NCBI GenBank assembly: GCA_963815145.1
Contig: CAWFFS010000016.1
Coordinates: forward strand, 124,001-188,000
Reading direction: 5' to 3'
Length of the DNA: 64,000 nt
Source: JAAZBV01 sp963815145
GTDB lineage: Bacteria; Desulfobacterota; DSM-4660; Desulfatiglandales; HGW-15
This document shows positions 55,803-64,000 of this stretch, piece by piece; position 1 is the first letter of the stretch, and each line of letters starts with the position of its first letter. The notes below the pieces were generated by a model that ran no database searches, was not told the DNA's origin, and saw only the letters and a program-made list of their open reading frames with translations. A program made the position numbers and the translations under genes.

Positions 55803-56903
55803 ATGCTCAAAATAATGACAGCCCCCGGCAGGTATATACAGGGTTACAATGTTATAAATGATTTTGCAGGCCACGTATCCAGGCTTGGTAATCGCCCATT
55901 CATCATAGGGGGCAAAACTGCGCTTTCTCAGATTCAGAGTAGAATAATACCCGGTATGGAGTCCTGCTGCATGGAATATTCTTTCAGTGTTTTCACAGGA
56001 AAAGGCACACAGAAAGATGCCCTTGATCTTGCCGAGGAGGCTTCAGGCCGCAGGGCTGACATGATAGCCGGGGTAGGAGGAGGTCTAGTCATTGATACTG
56101 CAAAGGCAGTAGCCCATCATACGGGTCTTCCGCTGGTAATCGTACCGACAATTGCATCGACTGACGCTCCCTGCAGTGCAACTGCCCTGCAATATACCGA
56201 AGATCATATCATCGATAATATATTGTCACTAAAACAAAATCCGGATCTGGTGCTGGTTGATACTGGAATAATCGCCGAAGCGCCGACACGTTTTTTCGTT
56301 GCAGGGATGGGTGATGCCCTCTCAACATGGTTTGAGGCCCATACCTGCGAACTCACAGGGGCAAAAAATATGGCAGATGCCCACGCCACTGCTACGGGAA
56401 TCACAATAGCAAGGCTTACCTATGATACCCTCATGCAATATGGGGAGGCGGCTAAAATGGCAGTCGAGCTGAACACTGTAACTCCTGCCGTCGAAATGGT
56501 GATAGAGGCAAACTGTCTTTTAAGTTCCATGGGTTTTGAAAACTGCGGTCTGGGGGCTGCCCACTCCTTTGGTGTTGGAGTCGGCACGCTGAAGGGAACA
56601 GAAAGCCGACTCCACGGAGAACTGGTCGGCTTCGGTGTCATATGCAATCTGATAATCGAAAACTATCCAAAGGATGAAATAGACAGGGTGGTAAAATTCT
56701 GTATAGCTGTAGGGCTCCCCGTAACACTCATGGAACTGGGAGTCAGTGATAACTCAAAAGAAAATATAAAAAATGCCGGCAAGGGGTGCTTTGGGCCCGG
56801 ATCAAATATGCAGAACCTGGCGTTCGATGTTTCGGAAGAACTCGCTATTGATATTATCATTGCTGCGGATGCCCTTGGTCGAAGCTATAAAAATATAAAA
56901 TAA
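55803..56903 (+). CDS. gldA: Glycerol dehydrogenase family protein
   Basis: 366 residues, the size of GldA, a zinc-dependent NAD enzyme oxidising glycerol to dihydroxyacetone. It has the NAD site MIAGVGGGLVIDTAKAVA and PTIASTDAPCSATALQY. Zinc ligands are Asp in AGMGDALSTWFEA, His in GLGAAHSFGVG and His in LHGELVGFG. It lies just upstream of the Rnf operon with a 133-base gap, so it is probably separate. A relaxed polyol or 2-hydroxyaldehyde substrate cannot be excluded. Confidence 0.92.
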   Translation: MLKIMTAPGRYIQGYNVINDFAGHVSRLGNRPFIIGGKTALSQIQSRIIPGMESCCMEYSFSVFTGKGTQKDALDLAEEASGRRADMIAGVGGGLVIDTAKAVAHHTGLPLVIVPTIASTDAPCSATALQYTEDHIIDNILSLKQNPDLVLVDTGIIAEAPTRFFVAGMGDALSTWFEAHTCELTGAKNMADAHATATGITIARLTYDTLMQYGEAAKMAVELNTVTPAVEMVIEANCLLSSMGFENCGLGAAHSFGVGVGTLKGTESRLHGELVGFGVICNLIIENYPKDEIDRVVKFCIAVGLPVTLMELGVSDNSKENIKNAGKGCFGPGSNMQNLAFDVSEELAIDIIIAADALGRSYKNIK

Positions 56904-57036
56904 AAGGAATAAAAAACCGGTAAGAACAGAAAAATATCCGCTTTATAAAAAAAAGCGTGGAAAATTTTATAGAAATATTGTTATATATCCGGCGAAATAT
57001 TTTTAAGGACTTATAAGGAAAGGTAAATATAAATCA

Positions 57037-58416
57037 ATGAGTTCTTCGATGTTAAAGGAAATTCCGGGAACCGGTACTTTTAAACACGGAATTCACCCGC
57101 CTGAAAACAAGGAACTGTCTGAAGGATCGAAGGTAGAAGTAATGGGTACGCCCGAAACGGTAACCCTGCCGTTGCTTCAGCATGTTGGTGCGCCGTGCAG
57201 ACAGCTAGTCAAGCCCAAACAGGAAGTCAGGTATGGTGATATTATTGCTGCCGGAGAAGCATTTATTTCCGCTTCAATACATTCTCCGGTTTCAGGAATT
57301 GTAAAAAATAATAGAAACGTTACAATGGTGAACGGGAGACGTCTTCCTGCAGTTGTAATCAAGAGCGAAGGAGAACAGATCGATCCCGGGCTGCTCTGGG
57401 CAGAGATGATTTCGAGTGACTGGCCCCTGGATAAAATCCCGTCATATGACCCTCATACTATTTCAAAGGTCATCAAAGAATCAGGAATTGTCGGACTTGG
57501 CGGTGCGGCGTTCCCGACCCATGTAAAACTGGGACCGAATGACAAGCAGAAAATCGATACCCTCCTGATAAACGGATGTGAGTGCGAACCTTATCTTACC
57601 TGTGATTACAGGCTTATGCTTGAAGCTCCTCACGCGATTGTGGCAGGGGCACTTCTGGCAGCCCGTTCAATATCAGCCAGGGAAACAATTATATGTGTTG
57701 AAGACAATAAACTGCAGGCAGTTCTTAAACTCAAGCAGGCTGCCGAGGGGACGCCGATTAAGATCGTTGTATTGAAGACAAAATACCCCCAGGGAGGCGA
57801 AAAACAGCTCATTAAATCAGTCCTTGGACTCGAAGTTCCCCTGGGTGGTCTTCCCGGAAATATCGGGGTTACTGTAAGTAATGCGGGCACGACAATAGCC
57901 ACTGCAATGGCAGTGTTAAAGGGCAGATCTTTAACCCACAGGGTATTGAGTGTTACCGGAAGAGGTATTGTTACTCCTAAAAATCTGTTCGTTCCGCTTG
58001 GTATCTCCATAGGAGAGATAATAGAATTCTGCGGTGGATTAAAAGAAGATGCATGCCGGATAATTACCGGAGGTCCCATGATGGGATTTTCCTTCTCTGA
58101 TCTTACTACTCCTGTCATTAAAGGTAATACAGGCATCCTTGTACTTTCCAGGGATGAAATCAGTGAAGAACAGGAGACCTCATGCATCCGGTGCGGAAGA
58201 TGCGTTGATGCATGCCCCATGAATCTTGTTCCAACAAGACTGGCGCTTGCTTCGAGGTACAATAATCCTGAACTCGCCATCAAGTACCATATAAACGCAT
58301 GCTTCGAATGCGGGTGCTGCGCTTTTGTATGTCCCGCCAAGATTAACCTAGTTCAGTTGATAAGGTCAGGGAAAAGACTTGTGGCAAATCAACAGACAGG
58401 AAATAAAGGTAAATGA
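57037..58416 (+). CDS. rnfC: Rnf complex subunit C, iron-sulfur/NADH-binding
   Basis: 459 residues. RnfC is the peripheral, NADH-interacting subunit of the ferredoxin:NAD oxidoreductase that pumps Na+ or H+. It starts FKHGIHPPENKELS. It has the NADH/FMN-binding stretch GIVGLGGAAFPTHVKL, NGCECEPYLTCDYRLM, and two 4Fe-4S motifs CIRCGRCVDACPM and CFECGCCAFVCPAKI. It is followed by rnfD three bases downstream, the start of the rnfCDGEAB operon. Confidence 0.96.
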   Translation: MSSSMLKEIPGTGTFKHGIHPPENKELSEGSKVEVMGTPETVTLPLLQHVGAPCRQLVKPKQEVRYGDIIAAGEAFISASIHSPVSGIVKNNRNVTMVNGRRLPAVVIKSEGEQIDPGLLWAEMISSDWPLDKIPSYDPHTISKVIKESGIVGLGGAAFPTHVKLGPNDKQKIDTLLINGCECEPYLTCDYRLMLEAPHAIVAGALLAARSISARETIICVEDNKLQAVLKLKQAAEGTPIKIVVLKTKYPQGGEKQLIKSVLGLEVPLGGLPGNIGVTVSNAGTTIATAMAVLKGRSLTHRVLSVTGRGIVTPKNLFVPLGISIGEIIEFCGGLKEDACRIITGGPMMGFSFSDLTTPVIKGNTGILVLSRDEISEEQETSCIRCGRCVDACPMNLVPTRLALASRYNNPELAIKYHINACFECGCCAFVCPAKINLVQLIRSGKRLVANQQTGNKGK

Positions 58417-58419
58417 GTT

Positions 58420-59409
58420 ATGCCGGATATTAATAAACCAACAGATATTACAGGAAAGACAGCGCCTGTTATTCATGTATCCTCTTCCCCGCATATCCTG
58501 GATGCGGGAGCGGGTACCAAAAGAGTAATGATTGATGTTATTATATCTCTCATTCCTGTTATGGCAGCGTCTGTTTTTTTCTTCAGATTATACGCGGTAA
58601 AACAAATATTTATATGCACGCTGTCATGCCTGGTTGCGGAATTTATCTTTGTAAAGGCAAGGGGAAAGTCCATAACCATTAACGACTTCTCGGCAGCAGT
58701 TACAGGAATCATTCTTGCTTTTTCCCTTCCGCCTTCCATGCCGTGGTTTGTCGGAGTTATAGCGGCCTTTGCCGCCATAGGTTTAGGCAAGATTTTATTC
58801 GGCGGACTGGGTATGAATATCTTTAATCCTGCCATGGTTGGAAGGGCATTTGTGATTATGGCCTTCACCGGTCTGCTCGGGGCCTCCGCCTATACAAATC
58901 TTTCAGGCACGATAGATGCCGTATCCGGGGCGACACCTCTTACCGCCTTGAAATACAGCGGGCTTCACACTGCGCTGTCCAATCTTTTCTGGGGTAATAC
59001 ACCAGGCTCGCTGGGGGAGACAAGTGTTGTAGCCTGTGTTTTGGGCGGACTTTTTCTTATTTACAGGAAGGCAGCCTCATGGGAAATTCCTGTCAGTGTA
59101 ATTGCCACAATAGCCATAATAGCAGGAATAGTAGACCTGGCAGGCGGGCATTCAGGCGTGTTTTTTTATTCTTATCTTTTCGGTGGCGCGACCATGTTCG
59201 GGGCTTTTTTCATTGCGACAGACCCGGTCACATCACCCCTGACCTTCAAAGGCAAGGTCTGTTTTGGCATTGGCGTGGGGTTTTTAACCATGATTATGAG
59301 GATGTACAGCGGATATCCCGAATGTTTTATGTTTGCTATCCTTCTGATGAACGCTGTTACTCCCCTGATAAACAGGTGGTTCATACCAACACCACTGGGG
59401 GGGAATTAA
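58420..59409 (+). CDS. rnfD: Rnf complex subunit D, membrane flavoprotein
   Basis: 329 residues with about nine to ten membrane helices. It has the covalent-FMN threonine motif in VSGATPLTALK, an N-terminal HVSSSPHILDAGAGTKRVM and the family core PSMPWFVGVIAAFAAIGLGK, with NIFNPAMVGRAFVIMAFTG. It carries electrons across the membrane between RnfC and RnfG. The gap to rnfG is one base. Confidence 0.96.
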   Translation: MPDINKPTDITGKTAPVIHVSSSPHILDAGAGTKRVMIDVIISLIPVMAASVFFFRLYAVKQIFICTLSCLVAEFIFVKARGKSITINDFSAAVTGIILAFSLPPSMPWFVGVIAAFAAIGLGKILFGGLGMNIFNPAMVGRAFVIMAFTGLLGASAYTNLSGTIDAVSGATPLTALKYSGLHTALSNLFWGNTPGSLGETSVVACVLGGLFLIYRKAASWEIPVSVIATIAIIAGIVDLAGGHSGVFFYSYLFGGATMFGAFFIATDPVTSPLTFKGKVCFGIGVGFLTMIMRMYSGYPECFMFAILLMNAVTPLINRWFIPTPLGGN

Positions 59410-59410
59410 A

Positions 59411-60067
59411 ATGGGATCTTTAAAAAACAGCAGCCTCGCACAGGCATGGCTTGTCATCCTGCTCTCGATAGTTTTCAGTGTTTCTCTGGCAGCGGTTCAT
59501 ATCAAACTGAGCCCTGTTATTGAAAAAAACAAGACTAAAGAAACGATGGAAAAGATACCGAGCCTTGTAACCGGTGAAGAAAACAGCGCAAAGACAAACA
59601 AAACCAATCCCGAATTAACCATAAAAGAGCGGACCATAAAGACCGATAAGCATGGTATTTCAAAATCATACATGGTCTATGATGCATTTGATAATTCGGG
59701 AAAAGTTGAAGGACATGTTATAAAGGCCACGGGACAGGGTTATAACGATAAAATCGAACTTCTCCTCGGTCTTGACTCTGATGGAAAAAAAATCACCGGC
59801 CTGTATATACTTGACCAGAAGGAAACCCCCGGGCTTGGCGCCAAGGTGGTTGAAGATGTATGGCGAAACCAGTTTATAGGCAAATCCACTGATAAACCTC
59901 TGGTTGTTGTAAAGGGCAAGTCAGCAGGTGATAATGATATCGATGCTGTTTCAGGTGCAACCATTTCTTCGAGGAGTGTAACGAATATTGTCAACAGTGC
60001 AATAAGTGATGTTAAAACAAAAATTGCACTTTTACCTGAATCATATAAAAACATGGAGAATAAATAA
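59411..60067 (+). CDS. rnfG: Rnf complex subunit G, periplasmic flavoprotein
   Basis: 218 residues: one N-terminal anchor helix (about 10-30), then a periplasmic domain with the covalent FMN-binding motif DAVSGATISSRSV, where the Thr in SGAT carries the flavin. LDQKETPGLGAKVVEDVWRNQF is typical. Its stop overlaps the rnfE ATG by one base. Confidence 0.95.
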   Translation: MGSLKNSSLAQAWLVILLSIVFSVSLAAVHIKLSPVIEKNKTKETMEKIPSLVTGEENSAKTNKTNPELTIKERTIKTDKHGISKSYMVYDAFDNSGKVEGHVIKATGQGYNDKIELLLGLDSDGKKITGLYILDQKETPGLGAKVVEDVWRNQFIGKSTDKPLVVVKGKSAGDNDIDAVSGATISSRSVTNIVNSAISDVKTKIALLPESYKNMENK

Positions 60068-60677
60068 TGGCTGATCAACCTACAGCCCTTGAGAGATTTA
60101 TCAACGGGATACTGCCGGAAAACCCGGTCTACAGGCAGTTGCTGGGCCTGTGCCCCACACTTGCTGTAACAAACGGGCTGAAACAGGCTATAACAATGGC
60201 CTGCTCTGTGGCATTTGTGCTTTTATGTGCAAATGTTGTTACAAGCCTCATAAGAAATCTCCTGAAACCGCATCTTCGTATACTTGTTTTTACTCTTACT
60301 ATAGCAGTTTTTGTAACAATAGCAGATAGATTCCTCGCTGCATATTTCTTTACGATGAGCAAGACACTTGGGCCCTATATACCACTTATAATAGTAAACT
60401 GTATTATAATAGCACGCTGTGAAGTCTGTGCGTCAAAACAATCGGTCTTTATCGCGGCATCAGATGCCCTCGGACAGTCCTTCGGATACGGGCTTGCCCT
60501 TATAAGCATTGCAACTGTTCGGGAATTACTGGGTACCGGAGGACTGTCGGTATACCGATACTGCCGGCTTCCTGGCCTGCATGGGTAATTATGGTGTTAC
60601 CTCCCGGTGCATTTATTACACTCGGCTTGATGCTTGGTCTTGTAAACTGGATTGATATCAGACGGTCAGGAAAATAA
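60067..60677 (+). CDS. rnfE: Rnf complex subunit E (one frameshift)
   Basis: About 203 residues after correction, the normal size. The start is LERFINGILPENPVYRQLLG, a family signature, followed by LCPTLAVTNGLKQA and CEVCASKQS. The frame stops at 60588 instead of 60677. Adding one G to the GG at 60549-60550 restores TGGLSGIPILPASWPAW and the final VLPPGAFITLGLMLGLVNW. RnfE and RnfA are the paired, inverted-topology membrane subunits. The break is likely a sequencing error, since the other five genes are intact. Confidence 0.9.
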
Positions 60678-60739
60678 ATTTCCGAAGACTGTTTGTTTTA
60701 TTTTTATTGATTATATAAAAAATAAATACAGGTGTTTTA

Positions 60740-61555
60740 ATGACATACTTTTTTAACATACTAATGATTGCTCTGACTGCTGCACTCATAAATAACTTTG
60801 TACTCTATTATTTTGTGGGTCAATGTCCTTTTATCGGCGTATCGAAAAATGTAAGTATGGCCTTTGGTATGGGATGCGCTGTTACATTCGTTATGACCAT
60901 TGCATCAGTTATATGCTGGCTTATGACAAGATTTGTGCTTATGCCCGGGGCTCCGATTTCTTCGTTTATCGCAGGCCTGTTTGTGCCGGAGGCACAGGCA
61001 AAAGGAATTGATCTTACCATACTGTGTTATACTGTATATATCTTCGCAATAGCCGCTGCGGTTCAATTTGTTGAGATGTACTTAAAGAAATTTATCCCGT
61101 CTCTGTACAAGTCATTCGGTGTATATCTTCCCCTGATTACCACAAACTGTGCAATCCTCTTTGCGTGCCTGACAATTATGAGCCATATTGTCGGCGTGGA
61201 TAACCCTGATAATATCTGGGATCTTGGAGAGGCCGTCACGTTCGCACTCTTTGGCGGTGTGGGATTTACTATTGCGATTTCAATTATGGCGGGTATAAGG
61301 GAGGAGATGCAGCTCAGTGATATTCCCAGGCCGTTTCAGGGCGCAGGGATTACGCTTGTTACAGCCGGAATACTTGCCATTGCCTTTATGGGCTTTGCAG
61401 GTATGGATTCCGGGATTAGAAAGGCAGTGATGCCGTCCACTGAAAATGTTGCCGCAAATAGTATAGACCATAACGAAAACAGGATAGATAAATTATTAAA
61501 GACCGCAGAACTTGATATTAAAACAGTTGAAAAAAACAGAGGTTTGGTAAAATGA
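60740..61555 (+). CDS. rnfA: Rnf complex subunit A, with a long C-terminal extension
   Basis: 271 residues against the usual 190-200. The core matches RnfA: NFVLYYFVGQCPFIGVSKN, the paired-Cys region LPLITTNCAILFACL, GGVGFTIAISIMAGIREE and PRPFQGAGITLVTAGILAIA. There is about 20 residues extra between helices 2 and 3 (PGAPISSFIAGLFVPEAQAK) and about 50 residues beyond the last helix, hydrophilic and helical (SIDHNENRIDKLLKTAELD). The stop overlaps rnfB by four bases. The tail may contact RnfB or another subunit. Confidence 0.93.
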   Translation: MTYFFNILMIALTAALINNFVLYYFVGQCPFIGVSKNVSMAFGMGCAVTFVMTIASVICWLMTRFVLMPGAPISSFIAGLFVPEAQAKGIDLTILCYTVYIFAIAAAVQFVEMYLKKFIPSLYKSFGVYLPLITTNCAILFACLTIMSHIVGVDNPDNIWDLGEAVTFALFGGVGFTIAISIMAGIREEMQLSDIPRPFQGAGITLVTAGILAIAFMGFAGMDSGIRKAVMPSTENVAANSIDHNENRIDKLLKTAELDIKTVEKNRGLVK

Positions 61556-62364
61556 CACTGATTACAATTTCTATTGCTGCAAGCACTCTGTTTATACTTG
61601 CTGTAGTCGTATGCCTGATACTTGGATGGGCAAATGTCCGATTCAGGGTGGATTCAAATCCAAGGATAGAAGCAGTTCTGGAGACCCTGCCCGGCGCCAA
61701 TTGCGGAGGGTGCGGATATCTTGGATGCAGTGATTATGCGGAAGCTATTGTTACAGACGGTGTCCCGGTAAACAAATGCAATGTGGGCGGAGAGGCATGC
61801 GCCCTTAGAGTAGCGGGTATAATGGGTGTTGATGTCGGGGAGATGGTAAAATCCTACGCTGTTGTACATTGCGGATCAGGTGTAAAAGAACGTCTTCAGC
61901 GCACAGACTACAGGGGTGAAAGAACATGTCTGGCAGCAAATCAGGTTGCAGGCATCCAGGGATGCACATACGGTTGTATCGGATTCGGTGACTGCGTAAA
62001 GGCATGTAATTACGATGCCGTCCATGTTGAAAACGGCCTGGCGGTAATCGACTATGACAAGTGTATAGGCTGCGGGGCCTGTGCCAAGGTATGCCCGAGA
62101 GGGATAATCGAGATAGCGCCGTTTCCGGAAAAAAGCATACCGGCGGTTGCCTGTTCAAACAGAGATACGGGAAAGGAATCAAAAGCCGTATGTGAAAAAT
62201 CCTGCATAGCATGCAGGGCCTGTACAAAATTAGCGGATATATTCACGGTAGAAGACAACATTTCCCGTTGTGATTCAGTCTCCTATAAATCGAATATCTA
62301 TGAAGATGTTTTAAAGGCTGTTGAAAAATGCCCTACAAAATGTATCAAGTTTTTGGGTACGTAG
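61552..62364 (+). CDS. rnfB: Rnf complex subunit B, ferredoxin-accepting iron-sulfur protein
   Basis: 270 residues. It has an N-terminal membrane anchor (about 5-25), then the Fes-type motif ANCGGCGYLGCSDYAEAI. Two ferredoxin-like clusters follow (CTYGCIGFGDCVKACN, CIGCGACAKVCPRGIIE), then a further Cys-rich segment CEKSCIACRACTKL near the end. It takes electrons from reduced ferredoxin and starts the Rnf path. It is the last gene of the operon. No phosphate or nitrogen-fixation genes are near, so the complex is for energy conservation. Confidence 0.95.
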   Translation: MTLITISIAASTLFILAVVVCLILGWANVRFRVDSNPRIEAVLETLPGANCGGCGYLGCSDYAEAIVTDGVPVNKCNVGGEACALRVAGIMGVDVGEMVKSYAVVHCGSGVKERLQRTDYRGERTCLAANQVAGIQGCTYGCIGFGDCVKACNYDAVHVENGLAVIDYDKCIGCGACAKVCPRGIIEIAPFPEKSIPAVACSNRDTGKESKAVCEKSCIACRACTKLADIFTVEDNISRCDSVSYKSNIYEDVLKAVEKCPTKCIKFLGT

Positions 62365-62373
62365 CTTGGTCGG

Positions 62374-62494
62374 GTATAAAACCCGACCCTACGAAAAGCA
62401 TTGAAATGCAGATTCAAATAATAAAATTATAACTGCGGCAGCATATAAAGCCACCCTGCGAAAGACACTTAAAACGTAGGGTGGGGTTTTATAC
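62374..62494. repeat. Inverted-repeat element after the Rnf operon
   Basis: A 19-base unit GTATAAAACCCGACCCTAC at 62374-62392 and its near reverse complement at 62476-62494 (18 of 19). The first copy is also part of a small hairpin (GGTCGGGT / ACCCGACC, loop ATAA), and another CCACCCTGCG piece lies between. It might help to end rnf transcription, but there is no proper T run. It looks like an intergenic repeat. Confidence 0.55.
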
Positions 62495-62578
62495 TTACCT
62501 TTTACGGCCGGCATAACCTTTCCGTATTCCCCGGCTTGCCTGTCATGGCGTAGTCTTGACGAAGACTGAACCCTGAAA

Positions 62579-63238
62579 TCAGGCAAATATCTCTTCAAAC
62601 TCGCTGCATACATCATCAAGCGAATCAAATATCCTGTGACCCAGTGCCTTTATTTCATCGGAGGGCTTAACAAGGTCAGGAACCTGTATAACATCCATGC
62701 CAGTGGCACAGGCTGATCTCACACCGTTTTCAGAATCCTCGAAAACTATGCATTTCTTCGGGTCAACATCGAGTCTTCCGGCCGCCTTTAAATATATCTC
62801 CGGGTCCGGCTTTCCCCTTTCTACCTGGTCCCCTGCAATAACAAATAAAAAATATCCATCGATTCCAGTGTCATTAAGTGATTTTCTGGCATCCTTATAG
62901 GCGGTTGAGGTGGCAACTGCCATTGGCAGTTTTATGTGTTTTATTTTTTCAAGGAGGCAAAGAGCCCCTTTTTTTAAAGGTATGGAGTTATAGGAAAGAT
63001 AATCAGTTACATTCCTGACCCAGTTTTCCCTGAACCTGTCATAACTGAAGGCTCTGCCAAAGCCATTTATCATGATATCCTTTGTTTTTACCGAGTTTGT
63101 CCCGATAAGCTTGACAAACAGCGACATGTCAAATTCATGACCGAGCCCATGGCATGTTTTTTGGAATGCGGCCAGAAATATCCTTTCCGTATCCAGCAAC
63201 AGACCGTCCATATCAAAGATAACAGCGTTATATTTCAT
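62579..63238 (-). CDS. HAD-superfamily phosphatase / phosphoglucomutase-like protein
   Basis: 219 residues. HAD motif I is FDMDGLLLDTE with the nucleophile and acid Asp, motif II is VATSTA, the Lys is in ERGKPDPEIYL, and motif IV is VFEDSENGVRSA. The cap is the small helical type of the beta-phosphoglucomutase / sugar-phosphatase group. Its start overlaps the end of the next gene upstream by four bases, so the two are co-translated. The substrate cannot be set from sequence. Confidence 0.9.
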   Translation of the reverse strand: MKYNAVIFDMDGLLLDTERIFLAAFQKTCHGLGHEFDMSLFVKLIGTNSVKTKDIMINGFGRAFSYDRFRENWVRNVTDYLSYNSIPLKKGALCLLEKIKHIKLPMAVATSTAYKDARKSLNDTGIDGYFLFVIAGDQVERGKPDPEIYLKAAGRLDVDPKKCIVFEDSENGVRSACATGMDVIQVPDLVKPSDEIKALGHRIFDSLDDVCSEFEEIFA

Positions 63239-64000
63239 CTTCCAAGTAAGAGCTTAAACAAATCCGCTTTTTTCTTCACTCCGGAAACACCGGTTATCAT
63301 ATCATTCGACATGACAACCCCTATCAGCCCCTCATAGGGGACTTCACGGAACAATATTGTTCTTTCCTTATGTGTTTCTGTCTTCCATTTTCCTGCCAGG
63401 TCCTTCCATGTTTCATCAACCTTTGCCTTATCGGGCAAGATCATCACAAAGGCTCTGTACTCGTTTCCTGCAGAATCCTTATAATCGGCAAATAAAAGAT
63501 TATTGAGCTCACCAAGACCCATATAGCCCTTGGCTGCATATTTTATTGTCCCTGGCACAAGGTCTTTTTCGGGCAGCAGTTTCAGTTCTGCAGGAAGTTC
63601 GGTTTTACCTGGAAGAAAGGCAGCGATACCCTTTAAAATATTTTCACCATTTTTCAGGTCCAGTTCCCCCTGCTCTATCATGACCTTTATATAAAAACTG
63701 TCCTTTAGCATGAGGGCACTATAAGGAGGAACTACAACTGCTTCGGTTCCTATCCTTAACAGGTCGGTATCAGCAGGCCGCTCGGTTGCATATATTCCAA
63801 AGGCATTGATAGGACTTCCCATATCATATATCTCAACCATTACAATGGTGTTATTTTTTTTAAACTCACGCAGTTTCAAAAGCTTAAAATTATATTCGAG
63901 ATACAGATTGGCTGCACCGTCTATATACTCCCATAGATTGGCAGGTTTATAGGTGTGCATGTCTCCATTGGCCTTCCATCCTTTAATCTGCGGGAATTCT
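63235..64000 (-). CDS. Conserved protein of DUF6599 type, 5' end outside the window
   Basis: The frame stays open to the window edge (in-frame FPQIKGWKANGD before the internal ATG at 63960), so the start lies beyond base 64000. At least 255 residues. It contains LWEYIDGAANLYLEYNFKLL and EIYDMGSPINAFGIYATERP, the pattern of the uncharacterised DUF6599 family, often exported in deltaproteobacteria. No catalytic residues are evident. The stop overlaps the HAD gene start (four bases). Confidence 0.7.
   Translation of the reverse strand, partial: EFPQIKGWKANGDMHTYKPANLWEYIDGAANLYLEYNFKLLKLREFKKNNTIVMVEIYDMGSPINAFGIYATERPADTDLLRIGTEAVVVPPYSALMLKDSFYIKVMIEQGELDLKNGENILKGIAAFLPGKTELPAELKLLPEKDLVPGTIKYAAKGYMGLGELNNLLFADYKDSAGNEYRAFVMILPDKAKVDETWKDLAGKWKTETHKERTILFREVPYEGLIGVVMSNDMITGVSGVKKKADLFKLLLGR

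Noticed and set aside
60541..60600. Programmed frameshift in rnfE
   Set aside because: No slippery heptamer or downstream hairpin was seen, and rnfE in other organisms is read in one frame; a single missing base explains it.
1..64000. CRISPR arrays, tRNA or rRNA genes, prophage or transposase genes
   Set aside because: No regularly spaced repeats, tRNA-like cloverleaf ends or characteristic proteins were seen in the window.

Overview
The window looks like chromosome from an anaerobic, deltaproteobacteria-like organism (Desulfobacterota is the best guess). The reasons are a complete Rnf gene set, a tungsten-type aldehyde ferredoxin oxidoreductase, many multiheme c-type cytochromes, a TatT-type TRAP transporter, two GH57 enzymes and a SplB-like radical SAM protein. 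No rRNA, tRNA, CRISPR array, integrase or transposase gene was seen. Taxonomy is inferred from gene content only.

Layout. 0-2.2 kb: end of a PII gene, an ammonium transporter, and a membrane-anchored HIT protein. 2.3-12.3 kb (minus strand): a gene block for electron transfer across the outer membrane, with an OB-fold protein, a 12-heme cytochrome, two NHL beta-propeller lipoproteins around a large outer-membrane barrel, a 4-heme cytochrome, and (behind its own terminator) a decaheme OmcA/MtrC-type lipoprotein. 13.1-17.4 kb: an aldehyde ferredoxin oxidoreductase and two tandem double-cupin genes that are visibly GC-richer than their surroundings. 17.5-23.4 kb (minus): a probable operon of an atypical xanthine-dehydrogenase-family molybdenum subunit, a double-length MoaF-like protein and two exported NTF2/SnoaL-like proteins. 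23.5-29.4 kb: two GH57 alpha-glucan enzymes and an M29 aminopeptidase. 30.1-34.8 kb: a class A penicillin-binding protein and a helical lipoprotein overlapping it. 35-38.7 kb: purine and methylthio salvage (mtnA, mtnP, apt, a decayed purine permease, a purine nucleoside phosphorylase). 38.9-46.5 kb: housekeeping genes (lytic transglycosylase, PHP phosphoesterase, NAD kinase, MiaB, a diguanylate cyclase response regulator, a 29-residue COX24/AURKAIP1-like ribosomal protein) and a ParB-like / SplB-like / NifU-like set. 46.7-56.9 kb: an old-yellow-enzyme-type reductase, RfbD, a MITE-like hairpin element, a TRAP transporter operon, an HtrA protease and glycerol dehydrogenase. 57-62.4 kb: rnfCDGEAB. 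62.6-64 kb: a HAD phosphatase and an incomplete protein.

How the parts fit. Rnf couples ferredoxin oxidation to NAD reduction and ion pumping. The aldehyde oxidoreductase can feed ferredoxin, and the cytochrome/barrel block could send electrons to an acceptor outside the cell. The 17.5-23.4 kb operon is the best candidate for an undescribed system: it combines a molybdenum hydroxylase-like subunit, whose usual catalytic glutamate appears to be histidine, with three proteins built from small-molecule-binding folds, two of them exported.

Sequence quality. At least 18 single-base indels interrupt otherwise well-conserved genes, mostly in short homopolymers, and 13 of them fall between 19.2 and 26.3 kb. 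Undoing each one restores a continuous, family-like protein. Most therefore look like sequencing errors, or very recent decay of one segment. Frameshifted genes are listed as single reconstructed genes with the break points given. The purine permease at 37.4-37.9 kb is different: it has real internal deletions.
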